Of a stretch of 64,000 nt of DNA, positions 33,568 through 41,376 are shown in pieces (positions within the stretch are counted from its first letter, which is position 1; every line of letters begins with the position of its first letter). This stretch comes from Bryobacterales bacterium F-183. GTDB taxonomy: Bacteria > Acidobacteriota > Terriglobia > Bryobacterales > Bryobacteraceae. Under the pieces are notes generated by a model that ran no database searches, was not told the DNA's origin, and saw only the letters and a list, made by a program, of their open reading frames with translations. The position numbers and the translations under genes are program-made. The stretch is taken from positions 3,906,001 to 3,970,000 of the forward strand of contig AP025252.1 in the NCBI GenBank assembly GCA_016865505.2, in the 5' to 3' direction.

Positions 33568-34851
33568 CTACCGAGCCACCTGCAGGACCTTCAGCTCTTT
33601 CTGCCCCCGCACCAGCAGCTTGCCATCCACCAAAGCCAGCGGCGCCCAATTATCACCCGGAGCCAGAATCGTCGCACTCGCCAAAGGCTTAAAGCTCACC
33701 GGATTCGGCTCAATCAAATACAACTTCGTATTCCCATCCGTCGCAATCATCAGTCCCTCCGCCAGAATCGACCCGCCACGTACAAACGGCGGCGTCTGGT
33801 CGGTCTTCCACTTCACCTTGCCGTCCATCGTCATCGCCACCAGCCCGTCGCTACGCTCGTTGATCGTGTAGTGCGAATAAAAATGTCCCTCATGCAGAAT
33901 CGGCGGCTGCGTGTGCGACCCGAAATCCAGGTTCCGAAACAACTCCGTCACCGCAAACGATCCATCGCCCCTCTTTGCCACCTGAAGCATGACGCTGCCC
34001 GCACCGTACGCCCCGCTAATCAGCAACCGTCCCTGCCCGGCGTCCACTGCGGGAGGTACAGGAATCGGGCATTGCCACCCCTTGTACGTCCAAAGCACCT
34101 TGCCCGTGCGCGGATCAATGCCATTCACGCTTCCATCGCGCGCATTTCGCCCTCTTCCAACAGAAGCCATGATCATAATGAACTGATCCTCGCCCCCGAT
34201 CTTCGCGAGCGACGGCGTCACATACCCTGCCAGACCCGATAGCGCGGCGGACCTCCACTTCAACTCGCCCGTACGCTTGTCGTAGGCAACCACGCCCGCT
34301 TGTGAAGTCTGCGGCGCAACAATCAGCAGGTCCCCGTAAATCACAGGGTTCTGCGTAATCGCCCAGCGTGGCAACTCTTCATCGCCCCCAAAATCCTTCC
34401 AGATGTTCTTCCGCCACGCCAGTTTGCGGGTATCCGTACGGATCGCATACAAGTCCCCCAGCGGCCCCACCGTGTACACAAAACCGCCGTCCACCGTAGG
34501 CGTGGTGCGCGACCCGGCAAACATAAATCTCCCCGGCGCGTTGTACGCAAAGCTCCAAAGTTCCTTGCCGGTAGCCAGATCGAGCACGCGCAATTTATCG
34601 CCCACACTCTCGTCGCGATCCAGCAGATAGACACTCCCGCCGCTCACCGCTGGTCCCCCAAAGCCTGCGCCCATCGGCACCGTCCAAAGCACTTTTGGAC
34701 CTTCGGCAGGCCAACTCCGCAACAGCCCCTTTTGTGGCGACGTGTGGTTATGGTTCGGACCGTAAATCCACGGCCAATCGGTTTCACCCGCCGCGCAGGG
34801 AAACGAAAAGTGTGTTGCCAGCAACAATGCCGAGTAAATTGCGTTTTTCAT
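33568..34851 (-). CDS. Secreted PQQ-like beta-propeller protein (distant paralog)
   Basis: 427 aa from the ATG at 34851, which begins a signal peptide (MKNAIYSALLLATHFSFPCAAG). WPWIYGPNHNHTS at the start and blades such as VYLLDRDESVGDKLRVLDLATGKELWSF identify the PQQ-like fold. It is only distantly similar to the tandem pair at 19.7-22.6 kb. A long in-frame extension to 35262 is rejected because it crosses the divergent gene and has no signal peptide at its start. It follows the TIMP-like gene's start by 10 bases, so the two minus-strand genes may be one unit. Confidence 0.83.
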   Translation of the reverse strand: MKNAIYSALLLATHFSFPCAAGETDWPWIYGPNHNHTSPQKGLLRSWPAEGPKVLWTVPMGAGFGGPAVSGGSVYLLDRDESVGDKLRVLDLATGKELWSFAYNAPGRFMFAGSRTTPTVDGGFVYTVGPLGDLYAIRTDTRKLAWRKNIWKDFGGDEELPRWAITQNPVIYGDLLIVAPQTSQAGVVAYDKRTGELKWRSAALSGLAGYVTPSLAKIGGEDQFIMIMASVGRGRNARDGSVNGIDPRTGKVLWTYKGWQCPIPVPPAVDAGQGRLLISGAYGAGSVMLQVAKRGDGSFAVTELFRNLDFGSHTQPPILHEGHFYSHYTINERSDGLVAMTMDGKVKWKTDQTPPFVRGGSILAEGLMIATDGNTKLYLIEPNPVSFKPLASATILAPGDNWAPLALVDGKLLVRGQKELKVLQVAR

Positions 34852-35001
34852 TTGGCCTACCCTTAGGACTAGTTTCCTCCGAATACGTACCGCACTAGGT
34901 ACCCCGATTCTCTCAAAGTATTGCCTGATCCTCTCGCCTACCCGTTTTGCCGGTGCGCCCAGCGCCCCTCCCATTGCATCCTCAAGACAGAAGAAACAAC
35001 G

Positions 35002-35892
35002 ATGGAACACAACTCCTGGGCGACCCTCTCCACTCAACTTGCCAACGCCACCGAAAAGGTCGGCGCCTCTGCGGTCGCGGTACTCTCCAGCGACGGTACC
35101 TTCCTCTCGAGCGCACTCGCCTGGCGCGACGGCGGCATCTTCGTCACCACTGCGCACTCCCTCAAAAAGGCCAGTAACCTCGCCGTACTTCTCCCGGACG
35201 GCCGCCGTGCCTCCGCCACTCTCAAAGGCAAAGTGCGAGGCTTTGACCTCGCCGTACTCCACGTCGACGAATCCCTGCCGCTACCGGCATTCGGCGACCC
35301 CGGCCTCGCGCGACCCGGCAATCTCATGCTGGTCACAGGCCGCAGTCTCGACACCGGCGTCAACGCCACCATCGGCGCCATCAGCGCTGTATCCGGACCC
35401 TGGCAGACCTGGACCGGCGGCAACATGCCTCGCTTCATCCGCCTCGATGTCGCCCTCTTCGCAGGCGTTGACGGAGGCGCCGTCGTCGACTCTTCCGGTG
35501 CCGTCATCGGCATCGCCACCAGCGCGCTATCCCGTATCGCCGGCGTCGTGATCCCGAAAGAAACCGTCGACGCCGCCATCGACTCTGTACTCGCAGGCAA
35601 GGGCGGGGAACCAGCCTTCCTCGGCGTCGGACTCCATGAGATCGAGTACGACGGCCGCCCCACTCCCATCGTTCTAAGCGTTGATCCCAAGGGCGCCGCA
35701 GCCGCCTCCGCCGCGATCTTCGTCGGCGACCTCATCACATCGCTCGACGGCAAGCCCATTACTGGCATCCGAGGTTTGTGGTCGATCCTGAACGATCCCG
35801 CAATCGTCGGCCGCCCGGTAGAAGTCGGTCTCATCCGAGGTGGCGAACCCGCAAAAGCACAGGTCACCCTCAGCGTCAGGAGCCACGAATGA
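35002..35892 (+). CDS. Cytoplasmic trypsin-like/PDZ protein lacking the catalytic serine
   Basis: 296 aa. A trypsin-like (HtrA/DegP) fold is shown by FVTTAHSL with His52, FDLAVLHVD with Asp82, and a PDZ domain (about 205-292; LGVGLHEIEYDG ... VGDLITSLDGKPI). The catalytic loop reads FAGVDGGAVVDS: position 157 is Asp where HtrA proteins have the Ser of GNSGG. It is therefore probably a pseudoprotease. There is no signal peptide or membrane helix. The ATG at 35002 is preceded by an AGAAGAAAC stretch. It overlaps the next gene, an intact relative, by ATGA. Confidence 0.82.
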   Translation: MEHNSWATLSTQLANATEKVGASAVAVLSSDGTFLSSALAWRDGGIFVTTAHSLKKASNLAVLLPDGRRASATLKGKVRGFDLAVLHVDESLPLPAFGDPGLARPGNLMLVTGRSLDTGVNATIGAISAVSGPWQTWTGGNMPRFIRLDVALFAGVDGGAVVDSSGAVIGIATSALSRIAGVVIPKETVDAAIDSVLAGKGGEPAFLGVGLHEIEYDGRPTPIVLSVDPKGAAAASAAIFVGDLITSLDGKPITGIRGLWSILNDPAIVGRPVEVGLIRGGEPAKAQVTLSVRSHE

Positions 35893-36656
35893 ACGCCAGT
35901 GAAACCGCAGTAGAACGCCTCCGCCGCGCCACGGTACAGGTGCTCGCGGGCCGTTCCAACGGCTCAGGTGTCATCCTCACGCAGGGTGAGGTGGTCACCA
36001 ACTCCCATGTGGTCCACGGAGCGACCTCGGTTCAAATCAGCCTCTGGGACGGTCGCGTACTCACCGCCGATGTCGCCGTACGCCACGGCAGCCGCGATCT
36101 CGCGATCTTGAAGCTCAAGCAGCAGTCTTCGCAGAACCTGCCGTCCGCCCAGTTCGCCTCCAGCCAGACCCTCAGGGCCGGCCAGTTCGTGATGGCCATC
36201 GGTAATCCGCTGGGCTTTGTGGGAGCGCTCAGCACGGGCGTCGTCGCAGGCACCAGCAACGACTGGATCCAGGCCACTGCGCGACTCGCCCCCGGCAACA
36301 GCGGAGGTCCGCTCGCCGATTCTGAAGGCCGCGTCATCGGCATCAACACCATGGTCACCAACCGTGGACTCGGCCTCGCCGTACCTTCAGATGTCGTACA
36401 GGCCTTTCTCCGCCGTCCGCAGCAGGCGCCCATCGGCATCGCCGTACATCCGTCGGCAGAAGGTTTGGTGATCACCCAAGTCAAGCCCGGCAGCGCCGCC
36501 GCACAAGCTTCGTTACTCGTCGGCGACATCCTGCCCGATTTTCTGAGCGTCGAAAGGCTCCGCAGTTACATCGAACATGCCAGAGACGGTTTGCGCCTCA
36601 ACTTCCGTAGAGGAGGTTCGCCCGTCGTACGGCACGTCACAGTGCAACTGGCATGA
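35889..36656 (+). CDS. Cytoplasmic trypsin-like/PDZ serine protease with intact triad
   Basis: 255 aa. The full triad is visible: TNSHVV (His40), RDLAILKL (Asp70) and LAPGNSGGPL (Ser138). A short, degenerate PDZ domain follows (about 180-250; IGIAVHPSAEGLVITQVKPGSAAAQASLLVGDIL). No signal peptide or transmembrane helix, unusual for HtrA-type proteins, which normally work in the periplasm. The ATG at 35889 overlaps the pseudoprotease stop and its own stop overlaps the LuxR-type start, both by ATGA, so three products are made in coupled amounts. Confidence 0.85.
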   Translation: MNASETAVERLRRATVQVLAGRSNGSGVILTQGEVVTNSHVVHGATSVQISLWDGRVLTADVAVRHGSRDLAILKLKQQSSQNLPSAQFASSQTLRAGQFVMAIGNPLGFVGALSTGVVAGTSNDWIQATARLAPGNSGGPLADSEGRVIGINTMVTNRGLGLAVPSDVVQAFLRRPQQAPIGIAVHPSAEGLVITQVKPGSAAAQASLLVGDILPDFLSVERLRSYIEHARDGLRLNFRRGGSPVVRHVTVQLA

Positions 36657-37183
36657 TTCGCGTTTATCTGAACATTTCGGACCCCGCCGAGTACGCTCGC
36701 ACCGCTGAGTTGCTGTGGTCTGAGGCCGAACTCGTGCCCGGCGTGCAAGACGCTGACGTCGTTATCGCCACGCCGGACGCGAACGGGGATCTGCCGCCGG
36801 CTTTGCTGTCGGAAAACGCACCCCCGACGCTCATCCTCGCAAATCAGCCGCGCCCGGAGTGGACCAACGCGTTGCCGGAAACCGTAACCCCCGCGGAACT
36901 CGCCGCGGCATTACGCGCGGTACAGGCGGGCTTGCTGGTATCGCATCCAAGCTTTCAAAAGAGGCAGGAACAACAGGCGGGAGAAGAGATTTTGACGCCG
37001 CGCGAACTCGAAGTCCTGAGCCGCCTGGCGGAAGGATTACCCAACAAGATCATCGCGCACGAACTCGGGATTTCTGACCATACGGTCAAGTTCCACGTCG
37101 CGCAGATCTTAAGTAAACTACGCGCCGGAAGCCGTACCGAAGCAGTAACGGCGGGCCTCCGGCTCGGTATCGTACACCTTTAG
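36653..37183 (+). CDS. LuxR-type regulator with degenerate receiver-like N-terminus
   Basis: 176 aa. The C-terminal LuxR HTH (about 113-176) is intact: LTPRELEVLSRLAEGLPNKIIAHELGISDHTVKFHV. The N-terminal part (1-110) looks like a shrunken receiver domain: the DADVVIATPD strand (33-42) sits where receivers have the phospho-acceptor strand but lacks a matching Asp context, and the T/K positions are not clear. A non-phosphorylated regulator is inferred. It is cotranscribed with the protease pair and may be its regulator or its substrate. The stop overlaps the convergent CDGSH gene. Confidence 0.82.
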   Translation: MIRVYLNISDPAEYARTAELLWSEAELVPGVQDADVVIATPDANGDLPPALLSENAPPTLILANQPRPEWTNALPETVTPAELAAALRAVQAGLLVSHPSFQKRQEQQAGEEILTPRELEVLSRLAEGLPNKIIAHELGISDHTVKFHVAQILSKLRAGSRTEAVTAGLRLGIVHL

Positions 37184-37410
37184 ACTTTCGGCTTCGGCGC
37201 CGGCAGATCGCGCGCCTGGCATTCGGACTCAAAGCCTTTCACGCCATGCTTGCCATCGCAAAACGGCTTGTTTTCCGAAAAACCGCAGCGGCAAAGCCCG
37301 ATCGCCGTACGCCCGGCGAGTCCAAATTCCTTTCCTTCATGGTCGACGATCGTGAAATCGCCTTCGATACGAATGGGTCCGTTACGGAACACTGTGACTT
37401 TCGTCGGCAT
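37180..37410 (-). CDS. CDGSH-type iron-sulfur protein
   Basis: 76 aa. The CDGSH signature is present as CRCGFSENKPFCDGKH, giving three Cys and one His ligand for a [2Fe-2S] cluster (C-x-C-x6-P-x-C-D-G-K-H variant). The N-terminal part (FRNGPIRIEGDFTIVD) is typical of bacterial single-motif forms. It is soluble. Role unknown, possibly redox or cluster transfer. It is a single gene between convergent and divergent neighbours. Confidence 0.9.
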   Translation of the reverse strand: MPTKVTVFRNGPIRIEGDFTIVDHEGKEFGLAGRTAIGLCRCGFSENKPFCDGKHGVKGFESECQARDLPAPKPKV

Positions 37411-37444
37411 AGGCTACAAGAGTAGCAACAGACTCCCAAGCCGC

Positions 37445-37450
37445 TACAAT
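37445..37450 (+). promoter_or_regulatory. -10-like hexamer upstream of the gene at 37461
   Basis: TACAAT ends 10 bases before the ATG pair at 37461. The -35 is poor. The leader would be about 4 bases with no Shine-Dalgarno sequence. Confidence 0.4.
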
Positions 37451-37460
37451 CGGGCTAGAC

Positions 37461-38708
37461 ATGATGTGGTCCGCCGCAGCAGCCCTGTTCTTTCTCGCCC
37501 AGTCCAGCCCAACCACCACAACCACACCCACGCCCGTACCAAAAGAACTCCTCGTCCTGGCCCATGCGCGCAACCACATGTCCAACGCGCTACGAGGCAT
37601 GCCGAATTACACCTGCCTCGAAACCATCGAACGTTCCAAGCGCTCTTCCAAGCGCCGCAAGTATGAACTCATCGATGTCCTCCGCATCGAGGTCGGCTAT
37701 GTGGACGGCAAGGAACTCTTCGCCTGGCCCGGCTCCGGCAAGTTCGACGATCGCGACATCGGCGACATGGTTCCCTCCGGCGGCGCCATCGGCAATGGCA
37801 ACTTCGCCTCACACTCCGGCGCGGTCTTCCGCGGCAACGTCGCTAACATGAAGTTCGGCGCCATTGAAGAAGACGGCCTGTTCCGCTACGACTATGAGGT
37901 ACCGCTCAACCTCAGCGGCTACCGTATCCGTACCGGCAAGGGCGCCGGAACGGTCGTCGCCTATCACGGCTCCTTTTGGGTGGACCCCAACACCAAGCGC
38001 GTCCGCCGCATCACCGTACTAGCCGAGAACGTCCCCGCTTTTCTCGATATTTCCGAAACTACCTCCTCCATCGACTACGCCGAAGTCCAGATCGGCGAGA
38101 GGCCCTATTGGCTCCCTGTGTCTTCTTCGATGGGCATCACGGACCTCCGCGGCGGTGAGTTCCGCAACGAGATTACCTTCACCGGATGCCGCCAGTTCGG
38201 TGGCGAATCCGTACTTCGCTTCGATGATCCGGACCCTTCGATCACCAACCCCGAACCCCCAAAGCCGGTAACCGAAGTCGTCCTGCCCAAGGACAAGATG
38301 TTCGCCATCGACCTCGGACAGCGCCTCCGCTGGGGCCAGAATCAAACCGGCGACGAGATCAACGCCACCCTGGTCAGCGACTTCAAATACAAGGACGCCA
38401 TCCTGCTACCCAAAGGCTCCAAAGTCACCGGCCGTATCCTACGTTTCCAGCAGGATCGCGCCCTTCAGGCCATGGAAGTCGAGTTCACCGCGATCGAGGG
38501 CGGAGGTCGCCGTGCCGTGTTCCACGCTTCGATCAATCAGCCTGCCGCCCCCGGAGCCATCGCTCCCAGAGGCGCACCCGGCACTCGCATCGGGCGCAAT
38601 TCCACCATCGTCGCCGGACCCAAGCCGGGCACCTTTACGGTGCTCGCCTACAGTCAAATGCTCGACCTCCCCAAGGGCTTCCGCATCGCCTGGATCACGC
38701 TCGAATAG
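37461..38708 (+). CDS. Secreted protein of unknown function
   Basis: 415 aa with a short signal peptide (MMWSAAAALFFLAQ) and a Thr/Pro-rich linker. The body shows mixed beta strands, with MPNYTCLETIERSKRSSKRRKYELIDVLRIEV near the start, and a C-terminal part with KGSKVTGRILRF and RIAWITLE that may form a beta-barrel-like domain. I have seen such 'PNYTC.E.I.R' starts in acidobacterial secreted proteins but cannot attach a function. It precedes the GH88 gene by 37 bases. Confidence 0.7.
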   Translation: MMWSAAAALFFLAQSSPTTTTTPTPVPKELLVLAHARNHMSNALRGMPNYTCLETIERSKRSSKRRKYELIDVLRIEVGYVDGKELFAWPGSGKFDDRDIGDMVPSGGAIGNGNFASHSGAVFRGNVANMKFGAIEEDGLFRYDYEVPLNLSGYRIRTGKGAGTVVAYHGSFWVDPNTKRVRRITVLAENVPAFLDISETTSSIDYAEVQIGERPYWLPVSSSMGITDLRGGEFRNEITFTGCRQFGGESVLRFDDPDPSITNPEPPKPVTEVVLPKDKMFAIDLGQRLRWGQNQTGDEINATLVSDFKYKDAILLPKGSKVTGRILRFQQDRALQAMEVEFTAIEGGGRRAVFHASINQPAAPGAIAPRGAPGTRIGRNSTIVAGPKPGTFTVLAYSQMLDLPKGFRIAWITLE

Positions 38709-38745
38709 ACGATCTGCGAAAATCAGTACTGAGGTTCGCTTCTCC

Positions 38746-39870
38746 TTGATCCATCTGCATTCCGACCACGGCCCGCAATTCCGCGAGGCGTTCCGCTTTG
38801 CCCAGTCGCAAATCCGGAAATTAGTGGAAAAATACCCCGACTTCTACCCGATGTACACCCAGGACGGCAAGTGGCAGCACGACGGCCCCGCCTGGACGGA
38901 CTGGTGCGACGGCTTCCTTCCGGGCATGATGTGGATCTTCCACAAGCGTGAGCAGGACCTCGGCGAAGAAGAAACCTTCTGGTTCGACATGGCCGCGCGC
39001 TACTCCCGCAACCTCGAAGCGCGTAAGATGGACCGCGAATCGGGCGACCTCGGCTTTATCTTCCTGCCCACCTACGAGCGTTGGTACCGCCTCACGCATG
39101 ACTCGCACCTTCGCGACGTCCTCATCCAGGCCGGCAAAACCCTCGCCTCGCAGTTCATCGAAAACGGTGCCTTTCTACGGTCTTTCGTGGCCGAAAACTC
39201 CCTGTTCATCGACAGTATGATGAACGTCGGCATCATCTTCTATGCCGCGCGCGAAACCGGCGACAAGCGCCTCCACAGCATCGCCATGCGCCACGCGCTG
39301 ACCACCCGCAAGGTTCTGGTCCGCGGCGACGGCTCCACCGCGCACGAAGGCATCTTCGACCTCGATACCGGGGCATTCCTCCACCAGAGCACCCAGCAGG
39401 GCTACCGCGGCGATAGCTGCTGGTCACGTGGTCTCGCCTGGGGCCTGTACGGCTTCACCACCTGCTACGAATACAGCTCGGACCCGCGCTTTCTCGATTC
39501 TGCGCAGCACATCGCGGACTACTACATCACCTACGCAGCGGCCGACGGCATCCCCCCATGGGACTTCACCGCGCCTCCGGAAAAGCGCGTCCTCGGGGAC
39601 ACCTCGGCGGCAGCCATCGCAGCCGCAGGTCTGTTCCGCCTCTCGCGCGTCCATCGCGACCCTGTCAAAGCCCACTTCTACTGGGAAACCGGCATCGCGA
39701 TCGTCAAATCTCTGTGCGACAAGCATCTGGCCATCGGCGACAAGTCCTGGGAAGGCATTCTCAAGGGCGGCGTCTACCACCTGCACAAGGGTCTTGGCGT
39801 TGACGAATCCGTGATGTGGGGCGAGTACTTCTTTGTGGAAGCGCTCTCGCGCTGTCTCCGAGGCATTTAG
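38746..39870 (+). CDS. Glycoside hydrolase family 88-like protein (unsaturated glucuronyl hydrolase)
   Basis: 374 aa from TTG 38746. The (alpha/alpha)6 barrel is suggested by repeated helices with WTDWCDGFLPGMMWIFHK, FIDSMMNVGIIFYAARETGD, GYRGDSCWSRGLAWGLYGFTT and DTSAAAIAAAGLFRL. The DWCDGF and DSMMN aspartates fit the catalytic region of the family. GH88 enzymes remove unsaturated uronic acids from products of polysaccharide lyases. No signal peptide, so it would be cytoplasmic. A longer frame upstream overlaps the preceding gene and is rejected. The tgt start is 2 bases after its stop. Confidence 0.82.
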   Translation: MIHLHSDHGPQFREAFRFAQSQIRKLVEKYPDFYPMYTQDGKWQHDGPAWTDWCDGFLPGMMWIFHKREQDLGEEETFWFDMAARYSRNLEARKMDRESGDLGFIFLPTYERWYRLTHDSHLRDVLIQAGKTLASQFIENGAFLRSFVAENSLFIDSMMNVGIIFYAARETGDKRLHSIAMRHALTTRKVLVRGDGSTAHEGIFDLDTGAFLHQSTQQGYRGDSCWSRGLAWGLYGFTTCYEYSSDPRFLDSAQHIADYYITYAAADGIPPWDFTAPPEKRVLGDTSAAAIAAAGLFRLSRVHRDPVKAHFYWETGIAIVKSLCDKHLAIGDKSWEGILKGGVYHLHKGLGVDESVMWGEYFFVEALSRCLRGI

Positions 39871-39872
39871 GT

Positions 39873-41009
39873 TTGCATTTTGAACTACAGGCGCAGTGCC
39901 CTGTCACTGGGGCACGCGCCGGACTCCTGCACACGGCGCACGGCATTGTGGAAACACCGGTCTTCATGCCGGTCGGTACCCAAGCCACCATCAAGGGCGT
40001 TCTCCCCAAAACGGTAGAGCACGAACTCGACGCCAAGATCATCCTGTCGAACACGTACCATCTCTACCTGCGTCCTGGCCACGAACTCATCCGCCGCCAT
40101 GGTGGACTTCACAAGTTCATGGCCTGGCCCCGCGCGATCCTCACCGATTCCGGCGGCTTTCAGGTGTTCAGCCTCAACTCGCTTACCAAGATCAGCGACG
40201 AAGGCGTGGTCTTCAAGTCCCACTTGAATGGTGATCCGCACCTGTTTACGCCCAAATCCACCATCGACATCCAACTCGCCCTCGGTTCGGACATTTGTAT
40301 GGTTTTGGACGAATGCCTGCCGTACCCCAGCGACCATGCCGCGACGTCGAAGTCGATGAAGCGCACAATCCGCTGGGCCAAAGAGGCGTACACGCATTTT
40401 CTCGAAGCCCACCCGGAACAGACGCAAGCCTGCTTCCCCATCGTGCAAGGCTCCATGTACCCGGACCTTCGGGTCGCCTGTGCCGAAGAGTTGATGGAAA
40501 TTCCCGCCAAAGGCTTTGCCATCGGCGGGTTAAGCGTTGGCGAACCGCGCGACATCTCACTAGAGATGGCCAAAACCGCGGCCGCCGTTCTGCCCAAGGA
40601 AAAGCCCCGCTACGTCATGGGCGTCGGCCTTCCGGAGGAACTGGGCGAGTACGTAGCCCAAGGTGTGGATATGATGGACTGCGTGTTGCCGTCCCGCTCT
40701 GCCCGCCATGGTCTGCTGTTCACCAACAAAGGCAAGGTAAAGATCAAGCGGGCGGAGTTCCGCGACGACCCCAGGCCCGTCGACGACACCTGTCCGTGCT
40801 ACACCTGCCGGACGTTTTCCAGGGCCTATCTGCGCCACCTTTTCCTGGCTGAGGAAATCGTGTTTGCAACGCTTGCGACCATTCACAACCTCCAGCACTA
40901 CCTTGACATCATGCGATCCATCAGGCACGCTATCTTACTTGGGGTGTTTCCTCTACGTCTGCAGGAATTGCGGAGTAATCTGAGTGGAGAGTTGCCCACA
41001 CATACGTAA
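39873..41009 (+). CDS. tgt: tRNA-guanine transglycosylase Tgt
   Basis: 378 aa. The active-site region ILTDSGGFQVFSL, the second aspartate in GLSVGEPRD...VMGVGLPEE...GVDMMDCVLPSR, and the zinc site DTCPCYTCRTFSRAYLRHL are all present. Tgt exchanges guanine 34 for preQ1 in tRNAs for Asp, Asn, His and Tyr. The TTG start at 39873 matches the usual N-terminus (HFELQAQCPVTGARAG). It heads the familiar tgt-yajC-secD-secF order. Confidence 0.95.
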   Translation: MHFELQAQCPVTGARAGLLHTAHGIVETPVFMPVGTQATIKGVLPKTVEHELDAKIILSNTYHLYLRPGHELIRRHGGLHKFMAWPRAILTDSGGFQVFSLNSLTKISDEGVVFKSHLNGDPHLFTPKSTIDIQLALGSDICMVLDECLPYPSDHAATSKSMKRTIRWAKEAYTHFLEAHPEQTQACFPIVQGSMYPDLRVACAEELMEIPAKGFAIGGLSVGEPRDISLEMAKTAAAVLPKEKPRYVMGVGLPEELGEYVAQGVDMMDCVLPSRSARHGLLFTNKGKVKIKRAEFRDDPRPVDDTCPCYTCRTFSRAYLRHLFLAEEIVFATLATIHNLQHYLDIMRSIRHAILLGVFPLRLQELRSNLSGELPTHT

Positions 41010-41014
41010 CCCGA

Positions 41015-41332
41015 ATGACGTTATTCGCCCTATTGCAATCCGCCCCCGCTCCGTCCGCCCTCATCGGCATCGTCCCGTACGTCGCCATCGCGGCTATCTT
41101 CTACTTCCTGTTCTTCCTGCCCATGCAGAAACAGAAGAAGCAACAGCAGCAGATGCTCGCGTCGCTCGAACCCGGCAAGGTTGTGGTCACGCAGGGCGGT
41201 ATCGTCGGTACCATCATCAGTACCAAAGAGGAAATCATCGTAATCCAGGTCAAGCCGGACAATATCAAGCTCCAGTTGGCCCGTCACGCCGTCACTGGCG
41301 TGGTTCCCGAAGAAGAGGTTAAGAAGTTCTAG
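41015..41332 (+). CDS. yajC: Preprotein translocase subunit YajC
   Basis: 105 aa. One N-terminal helix (VPYVAIAAIFYFLFFLPM) is followed by the typical MQKQKKQQQQMLASLEPGKVVVTQGGIVGTI pattern. YajC binds SecDF and the holo-translocon. It lies 5 bases after tgt and 44 bases before secD, as in many bacteria. Confidence 0.95.
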   Translation: MTLFALLQSAPAPSALIGIVPYVAIAAIFYFLFFLPMQKQKKQQQQMLASLEPGKVVVTQGGIVGTIISTKEEIIVIQVKPDNIKLQLARHAVTGVVPEEEVKKF

Positions 41333-41376
41333 GGGCGGCCCCATAACCGCCTCCAAAACGCATCATCGGCAGCAGT

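Noticed and set aside
34852-35262. In-frame upstream extension of the PQQ-like gene at 33568-34851
   Set aside because: It crosses the start of the divergent pseudoprotease gene and would bury the signal peptide inside the protein.
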